Source: CAVXWV01 sp963695415 (lineage in GTDB: Bacteria > Chloroflexota > Anaerolineae > Anaerolineales > UBA4823). Taken from it: a DNA stretch of 64,000 nt. Of this stretch, positions 58,097 to 64,000 are shown in pieces; position 1 is the first letter of the stretch; each line of letters starts with the position of its first letter. The DNA lies in the NCBI GenBank assembly GCA_963695415.1, contig CAVOGL010000023.1:579547-643546 (forward strand). Reading direction: 5' to 3'. Made by a program: the position numbers and the translations under genes. Under the pieces are notes generated by a model that searched no databases, was not told where the DNA came from, and saw only the letters and a list, made by a program, of their open reading frames with translations.

Positions 58097-59113
58097 ATGG
58101 GTTCGAGCAAGCGTCTCCCACGAACGACCGGAATGATCCTGATCGCGTCTGTCGTCGCCGCCCTGCTGCTGGGCAGCGGGTTGGCAGCCCCTTTGTTCGC
58201 CGCCGCCCCGCTTAAAGTGGCGGCGGTTTTTGAGACCCCCATCGAGGAGCCCTGGGTCAACCAGATCCATGTGGCCCTGCTGCGGGCCAAAAAGGAGCTG
58301 GGGATTCAATACGACTGGTCCGAGAGCGTCAAGTCGGCCGATTTTGCCCGGGTCATGCGGGAATATGCCGAAAAAGGCTACAAGCTGATCACGGGCGATG
58401 CCTTCGGCGCCGAGCGGATCGCCCGCCGGGTGGCCGGGGACTATCCCAAGATCGCCTTTGTTTTCGGCTCCGGCATCGGCCCGGCCGAGCCCAATTTCGG
58501 CGTTTTCGACAACTGGATCCATGAACCGGCCTATCTGTCCGGCATGATCGCCGGCAAGATGACCAAGACCAACATCATCGGTGTCGTGGCGGCCATGCCC
58601 ATTCCGGAGGTCAACCGGCTGTCCAACGCCTTTTACGCCGGCGCCAAGGAGGTCAACCCGAAGGTCAAGTGCAAGTTTTCCTTCATCGGCTCCTTCTTCG
58701 ATCCGCCCAAGGCCAAGGAAGCCGCCCTGGCCCAGATCGAAGCCGGGGTCGACGTGATCTACGCCGAACGGTTCGGCGTGGTCGAGGCCGCCGAGGAGAA
58801 GGGGGTCCTGGCCATTTCCAACATGTCCGATCAGTCCAGCCTCGGGCCGGACACCGTGATCACCGGACCGGTCTGGGACATGTGGCCGACGGTCAGCTAC
58901 ATGATCAACCTGGTCAAGGCCGGCGTGTTCACGGCCCAGGATTTCGGCGGATTCTCCTTCATGTCCAAGGGCGGTTCCTACCTGGCGCCGTACCACAAGT
59001 GGGAAACCAAGCTGCCGGCCGACGTCAAGGAAATGGTGGCCAAGCGCAAAGCGGAAATCCTGGACGGCACCTTCCGGGTCGACATCGACGAATCGATTCC
59101 CAAATCCAACTGA
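58097..59113 (+). CDS. BMP-family ABC transporter substrate-binding protein
   Basis: 338 residues with a signal peptide ending near LFAAAP. The body reads KVAAVFETPIEEPWVNQ, GDAFGAERIARRVAG and FGSGIGPAEPNFGVFDNW, typical of the BMP (nucleoside or nucleobase binding) family. GAGGAGG lies upstream; of two near ATGs only the one at 58097 is in frame. It is the first gene of an apparent five-gene uptake operon (binding protein, ATPase, two permeases, deaminase). This gene is free of frameshifts, unlike those that follow. Confidence 0.92.
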   Translation: MGSSKRLPRTTGMILIASVVAALLLGSGLAAPLFAAAPLKVAAVFETPIEEPWVNQIHVALLRAKKELGIQYDWSESVKSADFARVMREYAEKGYKLITGDAFGAERIARRVAGDYPKIAFVFGSGIGPAEPNFGVFDNWIHEPAYLSGMIAGKMTKTNIIGVVAAMPIPEVNRLSNAFYAGAKEVNPKVKCKFSFIGSFFDPPKAKEAALAQIEAGVDVIYAERFGVVEAAEEKGVLAISNMSDQSSLGPDTVITGPVWDMWPTVSYMINLVKAGVFTAQDFGGFSFMSKGGSYLAPYHKWETKLPADVKEMVAKRKAEILDGTFRVDIDESIPKSN

Positions 59114-59315
59114 GGCGTCGGTCGAACCACCAACCTGAAGTGATGTGACAGGAGCCGGTGTCCGAGGTGCGGGTCCGCGCGGTGCGCTGCCGGCGGCCGC
59201 ACCGCCGGATGCCGGTTCCGTGGCGGCGGCGGGCAACCCATGGCCCCCACCGAGCGGCCCCCGCTGATCATCCGCATTTTTGCCCTCTGCTGGTTGCCGG
59301 CCGGAAAGACGCACT

Positions 59316-60830
59316 ATGGACAACCCCTCACTGCTGGAGATGCGCGGCATCTGCAAGCGCTTCGGCCCCGTCCAGGCCAACGACGGCGTCGATCTGACGC
59401 TCAACGCCGGCGACATCCTGGGCCTGCTCGGGGAAAACGGCGCCGGCAAGACCACCCTGATGAACATCCTGTTCGGGGTCTACAGGCCGGACTGCGGGCG
59501 GATTGCCATCGACGGCCGACCGGTGCACATCCGCAGCTCGGCCGACGCCCTGGCGCTCGGCGTCGGCATGGTGCACCAGCACTACCACCTGGTGCCCCGC
59601 CACACCGTTCTGGAAAACCTCATGGTCGGGCAGTCCGGCCGCGGAGGTCGGCTGGACCGCACCATTCTGCAGCGCATGCAGGAGATCGAGAAGCGCTTCG
59701 GACTGCATCTGCTCCCCGGCGCCCTGGTCGGCGATCTGACCATCGGCGAGCAGCAGCGCCTGGAGATCATCAAGGCCCTGATCCGCGGCGCACGCATCCT
59801 GATTCTCGACGAGCCCACGGCCGCCCTGACCCCGCAGGAGGCCGAAGGGCTTGTTCGCAGCCTTGCGGGCCATGGCCGCCCAGGGCATGGGGGTGATCTT
59901 CATCAGCCACAAACTGCACGAGGTCAGGGCCATCACCAACCGCGTCGTGATCCTGCGCCAGGGCAGGGGTCGCCGCAAGTGCGACAACGACGGCACCATC
60001 AGCCAGCGGCGGCTGGCCGAGCTGATGTGCGGCCGGGACGTGCGCCCGCCGGCAAAGCGCTGCAGGCCAGGGGCCGTGCTGCTGCAGATGGACAACCTGC
60101 AGACCCAGGCGGGTCACGGCCGCGGCCTGAAGGGCGTCTGCCTGAACGTCCACGCCGGCGAGATTCTCGGGATCGCCGGTGTGTCCGGCAACGGACAGCG
60201 CGAGCTGGCCGATGTGGTTGCCGGCGTGCTGCCGCCGTCCGGCGGCCGGCTGGAGATCAACGGGCAAACCGGTTGACCGCCTGACGCCCCGCAGCATGCA
60301 GGCATGGGCGTCGGCCGGATCCCGGAGGACCGCATGGGCACCGGCCTGATCACCGCCTGCCGCTCTGAGCGCCAGCATGGTTCTGCCCCGTATTCAGGAG
60401 CAGCGTTTCAGCCGCTTCGGCTTTCTCAAACACGCGGCGATCCGGCGCTTCGCCGACGCACCAGATTGCGCAGCTTCGACATCAAGGCCGCCGGCAGCCA
60501 GGTGCGCACCGGCACCCTCTCCGGCGGCAATCTGCAAAAGGCGCTGCTGGCCCGGGAACTGGCCTGGAACCCGACGGGTGCTGCTGGCCGCCCAGCCGAC
60601 CCGCGGGCTGGATGTCGCCGCGGCCGAGTTCGTGCATCAGCAGTTCCTGGAGCTGCGCGACCGGGAGCGCCATTGCTGGTGATCAGCGAGGATCTGGAGG
60701 AGCTGTTTTGCTCTGTCGACCGGATTGCCGTGATGTTCGAGGGCCGCATCATGGCGGTCTGCCCATGGCGACGGCGACAGTCGCAGCAGGTCGGCCTGCT
60801 GATGGCCGGTGTCGCGGGAGGCGGCATGAT
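59316..60830 (+). CDS. Nucleobase/sugar-type ABC ATPase with two nucleotide-binding domains, many frameshifts
   Basis: Restored length is about 500 residues. The first domain is intact to about 59850: GENGAGKTTL, a TIGEQQRLEIIKAL signature and LILDEPTAAL. Then the frame changes near 59850 (extra T), and GVIFISHKLHEV follows. The second domain has the degenerate Walker A GVSGNGQRELA, then further shifts near 60270, 60300, 60360, 60480, 60580 and 60665, and the second signature LSGGNLQKALLARELA. All parts are present in order, so the gene is probably functional in the organism and the sequence faulty. The end is approximate. Confidence 0.8.
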
Positions 60831-61896
60831 CGGGTTCCGCCTGGAACTCGGAAGCACACGCCCCTGTGGCTGAACCTGCCCTGCCCGCTGCTGGCGGTGT
60901 CTGGCCACCCTGGTGCTGTGCAGCGGGCTGATCGTGCTGGCCGGCGCCAATGTGTTCATGGCCTACTCGCAAGCTGTTTCTCAGCGCCCTGAGCACGCCG
61001 CTTCAACCTGGTGGAGACGGCGGTCAAGGCGACGCCCCTGATCTTTACCGGGCTGGCCGTGACCGTGGCCTTCCGGGCCAAGTTCTGGAACATCGGCGCC
61101 GAGGGTCAGCTGCTGGCCGGCGCCATGGCAGCGGCCTTTGTCGGCGCCCGAGAAGGCGCTGCCGGCCTGGTGCCTGGTGCCCGCCCATGATTCTCGGCGG
61201 TGCGGTGGCCGGCGCGTTCTGGGCCCTGCTGCCGGCCGTGCTGAAAACCCACTACAAGGTGGATGACGTCGTCACCACCCTGCTGCTCAATTTTATCATC
61301 TTCTACGGCATGATGGCCCTGCTGGACGGGCCCTGGAAGGACCCGTTGAGCGGCTACCCGGACTCGCCCGACATCCGCATGGAGGCGGAGTTTCCGATCC
61401 TGCTGCGGGCCACGCGGCTCCACCTGGGGGTCCTGCTGGCGCGGTCGGCGACGGCGGCTGGTCTGCTCATGATGCGCACACCACCCTGGGTTTCGGCATC
61501 CAGGCGGTGGGCGAAAACCCGGTGGCCGCCCGCTATGCCGGCTTCAACATGACCGGGGTGATCCTGCTGACGGCCGCCATCTCCGGCGCACTGGCCGGGT
61601 TGGCCGGGGTCGGTGAGGTGGCCGGGCTGCATTTCCAGGTCATGGCCGGACTCTCCCCGGGCTACGGTTACACCGGCATCGTCATCGCCATGCTGGCCCG
61701 GCTCAACCCGTTGGGGGTGATTCCGGCGGCGCTCTTTTTTGCCGTCATCATCACCGGCGCCGAGGCCATGTCCCGGGCCACCGGGGTGCCGGTGTTTCTG
61801 GCGGACGTGATGCAGGGCACCGCCCTGATTACCATGCTGGTGGCGCTGCTGTTCACCCGCTACCGCATACGGATGCGACGGATCCGCACATGGATG
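60826..61896 (+). CDS. BMP-type ABC transporter permease 1, several frameshifts
   Basis: Restored length is about 350 residues. Pieces in order across frames: a start ATG at 60826, LVLCSGLIVLAGANVF, then VKATPLIFTGLAVTVAFRAKFWNIGAEGQLL, YKVDDVVTTLLLNF and GENPVAARYAGFNM, followed by a last intact stretch of helices. These are the marks of the YufP/NupP-like permease that pairs with BMP proteins. At least four single-base shifts are needed (for example around 60900, 60970, 61160-61190 and 61480). The stop is not certain and probably overlaps the next start. Confidence 0.75.
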
Positions 61897-62837
61897 AAAT
61901 CTTCTCACAGATTTTCCAGGTCGGCTTTTTCGCCGCCCTGATCCGCATCGCCACGCCGCTGGTTTTCGCCACCCTGGGGGAGCTGTTCGCCGAACGGGCC
62001 GGCATTCTCAACCTGGGCATCGAAGGCATCATGATGCTGGCCGCCATGACCGGCTTTTCCGCCGCCTATTTCAGCGGCAACCTGTGGCTGGGGGTGATGG
62101 CGGCCATGGCCACCGGCGTCACTGGCCGGCCTGCTCATGGGCCTGCTGACGGTCAGCCTGGGCTTGAGCCAGCATGTGTCGGGCATCGGCGTCACCCTGC
62201 TGTGCTCGGGGCTGTCCTTCTTCTTCTACCGCCTCATTTTCGGCCAGCCCTCCTCCATTCCCAAAATCACGGCCTTTCAAGCCATTGGCCATCCCCTGGC
62301 TGTCCGCGATTCCCATTATCGGGCCGGTGCTGTTTCGACCACTTCGCCCTGGTCTATATCGCCTTTGCCCTGGTGCCTGCAGCGGCCTGGGTGCTGTTCC
62401 GCACCCCCTGGGGCTTGAACCTGCGCACGGTGGGGGAAAACCCCCATGCCGCCTATTCGGCCGGGGTCAGCGTCATCGCCGTGCGCTACCAGGCCCTGGT
62501 GCTCTCCGGCGCCCTGATGGGCCTGGCCGGCGCCTTTCTCTCCATGGCCCAGTACAACGCCTACACCTTCGGCGTCATCTCCGGGCCGGGGCTGGGTGTG
62601 CATCGCCCTGGTGGTCTTCGGCCAGTGGAACCCATGGAAAAGTGCGGCCGGCGCGCTGCTGTTCGCCTTCATCGATGCCCTGCAGCTGCGGCTTCAGGCA
62701 GCAGCGCGATCAACCTGCCCTACCAGGTGTTTTTGATGATGCCCTTTGTGCTGACCATCGTGGGCATGGCCCTGGTCTCCCGCAACGCCAAGGCGCCGGC
62801 CGCCCTGCTGATACCGTTCAGAAAGGAGGAACGCTGA
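61890..62837 (+). CDS. BMP-type ABC transporter permease 2, internal frameshifts
   Basis: About 315 residues with the conserved opening LIRIATPLVFATLGELFAERAG and NLGIEGIMMLAA, then GLNLRTVGENPHAA. Between about 62120 and 62340 the frame is lost and regained, with HVSGIGVTLLCSGLSFF in another frame; a shorter excursion occurs near 62600-62700. Its stop TGA overlaps the deaminase ATG by one base (TGATG), showing coupling. Confidence 0.8.
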   Translation: MDEIFSQIFQVGFFAALIRIATPLVFATLGELFAERAGILNLGIEGIMMLAAMTGFSAAYFSGNLWLGVMAAMATGVTGRPAHGPADGQPGLEPACVGHRRHPAVLGAVLLLLPPHFRPALLHSQNHGLSSHWPSPGCPRFPLSGRCCFDHFALVYIAFALVPAAAWVLFRTPWGLNLRTVGENPHAAYSAGVSVIAVRYQALVLSGALMGLAGAFLSMAQYNAYTFGVISGPGLGVHRPGGLRPVEPMEKCGRRAAVRLHRCPAAAASGSSAINLPYQVFLMMPFVLTIVGMALVSRNAKAPAALLIPFRKEER

Positions 62838-64000
62838 TGCTCGATCTGATCATTCGCAACGCCCACCTGCCCGACGGCCGCACCGGCGTGGACATCGCCG
62901 TCAAGGACGAAAAATCGTCAGGAGTAGAGCCGGCAATCGAGGCTGCGGCGGCCAGGGAGATCGATGCCGGCGGAAACCTGGTCACCCCGCCCTTCGTGGA
63001 CAGCCATTTTCACATGGATGCCACCTTGAGCTACGGATTGCCGCGGGTCAACCAGAAGCGGCACCCTGTTGGAGGGTATCGCACCTGTGGGGGGAGCTGA
63101 AGCCGCAGCCTCACCGTCGGCGGCCATCAGGCAGCGGGCCGTCAAGCTTTGCCACTGGGCCATCGCCCGCGGCACCCTGGCCATCCGCAGCCATGTGGAC
63201 GTCTGCGACGCCGGCTGCTGGCCGTCGAGGCCCTGCTGGAGGTCCGCGAGGAGTTCAAGCCCTACCTCGACCTGCAGCTGGTGGCCTTTCCCCAGGACGG
63301 CTACTGCGCGGATCCCGGCCGCCATGGAAAACCTGATCCGGGCCCTGGACATGGGCGTGGACGTGGTGGGCGGCATTCCCCATTTCGAGCGCACCATGGA
63401 CCAGGGGGCCGCGATCGGTGGCGGCTCTGTGCGAGCTGGCTGCGGATCGCGGGCTGCTGGTGGACATGCACTGCGACGAGAGCGACGATCCGCTGTCGCG
63501 GCACATCGAGACCCTGGCCGTATCAGACCCAGCGGCTGGGGCTGCAGGGCCGGGTCACCGGCTCGCATCTGACCTCCATGCATTCCATGGACAATTACTA
63601 TGTCTCGCAAGCTGCTGCCCCTGATGGCCGAAGCCCAGGTGCATGCCGTGGCCAACCCGCTGATCAACATCACCCTGCAGGGACGCCACGACACCTATCC
63701 CAAACGCCGGGGCATGACCCGGGTCAAGGAGACTGCTGGCGGCCGGCATCAACGTGGCCTTCGGCCACGACTGCGTCATGGACCCGTGGTACCGCTTCGG
63801 CTCCCACGACATGCTGGAGGTGGCCCACATGGGGCTGCACGTCGCCCAGATGACCGGCACCGAACAGATGCGGCAGATGTTCGACGCGGTGACCGTCAAC
63901 GGCGCCAGGGTCCTGGGACTGGAGGGATACGGGCTCGCGCCCGGCTGCCACGCCGACCTGGTGATTCTCCAGGCCGGCGACCCGGTGGAGGCGCTGCGCC
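62837..64000 (+). CDS. codA: Cytosine-deaminase-like amidohydrolase, cut by window end, many frameshifts
   Basis: The start ATG follows AAGGAGG. Pieces in order: LDLIIRNAHLPDGRTG, VDSHFHMDATLSYGLPRVN (first metal His pair), WAIARGTLAIRSHVDVCD, DMGVDVVGGIPHFE, DMHCDESDD, GSHLTSMHSMDNYY, AFGHDCVMDPWYRFG (metal Asp), and HADLVILQAGDPVEALR near the edge. These match bacterial cytosine deaminase/isocytosine-type amidohydrolases. At least six single-base shifts break the frame (for example near 63055, 63100, 63210, 63300-63310, 63415 and 63735). Linked to a BMP-type importer, it probably deaminates or opens an imported heterocycle. Confidence 0.82.

Overview
The first 54.7 kb reads as a chromosome segment of an Anaerolineae-like member of the Chloroflexota. 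This is inferred from gene content, from a secreted RCC1 protein ending in a short hydrophobic VPFLTN-type tail, and from the mix of lipoproteins and very large polytopic membrane proteins. The last 9.3 kb (about 54.76-64.0 kb) looks different: higher GC, proteobacterial-style signal peptides, a long palindromic element with GTTGAAAAAC arms, and in its final 4 kb a very high density of frameshifts. I read the junction just after the aconitase gene as either a horizontally acquired block or an assembly chimera.

Left to right: a Rieske iron-sulfur protein cut by the window edge, a small membrane protein, and the stump of a PEP-utilising enzyme (0-1.6 kb). Next come a lipoprotein with a duplicated domain, a beta-lactamase-fold serine hydrolase, and a roughly 1,485-residue protein joining a neutral-ceramidase-like domain to a GH38-type alpha-mannosidase module (1.6-9.8 kb). 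An amino-acid ABC permease and a solute-binding lipoprotein with two near-identical binding domains follow, then an RCC1-repeat secreted protein, a CBS protein and a zinc-type ABC importer in the order A-C-B (9.8-18.3 kb). A giant membrane protein of about 2,280 residues is followed 18 bp later by a PrsW-type protease (18.6-26.8 kb). Housekeeping and stress genes come next: MFS, UroD family, GlsB, AI-2E, flavodoxin, MoaD/ThiS, BNR propeller, VOC and DinB-like (27-36 kb).

From 36 to 46 kb there is a carbohydrate-catabolism region: enolase-superfamily dehydratase, DapA-family lyase or aldolase, GT-C glycosyltransferase, FAD oxidoreductase, aldose-epimerase-like protein, and a large six-hairpin-type glycosidase. 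A TolB-like lipoprotein follows. At 47.1-48.3 kb lies a decayed integration locus: a partial tRNA-Ser copy, the C-terminal stump of a tyrosine recombinase, a 55-residue Cys-ended peptide gene, and an intact tRNA-Ser(GGA). Then come a GH1 beta-glucosidase and a folK / unknown / folP / acn run (48.5-54.7 kb).

The right-hand block holds a secreted metallophosphoesterase, a secreted alpha/beta hydrolase and a nitrilase. After the palindrome comes an apparent uptake-and-deamination operon: BMP-type binding protein, ABC ATPase, two permeases and a cytosine-deaminase-like amidohydrolase that runs off the window end.

Several otherwise intact genes are split by single-base frameshifts, some of them at homopolymer runs. 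I annotated these as single genes with a note. Most are probably sequence errors rather than true pseudogenes.
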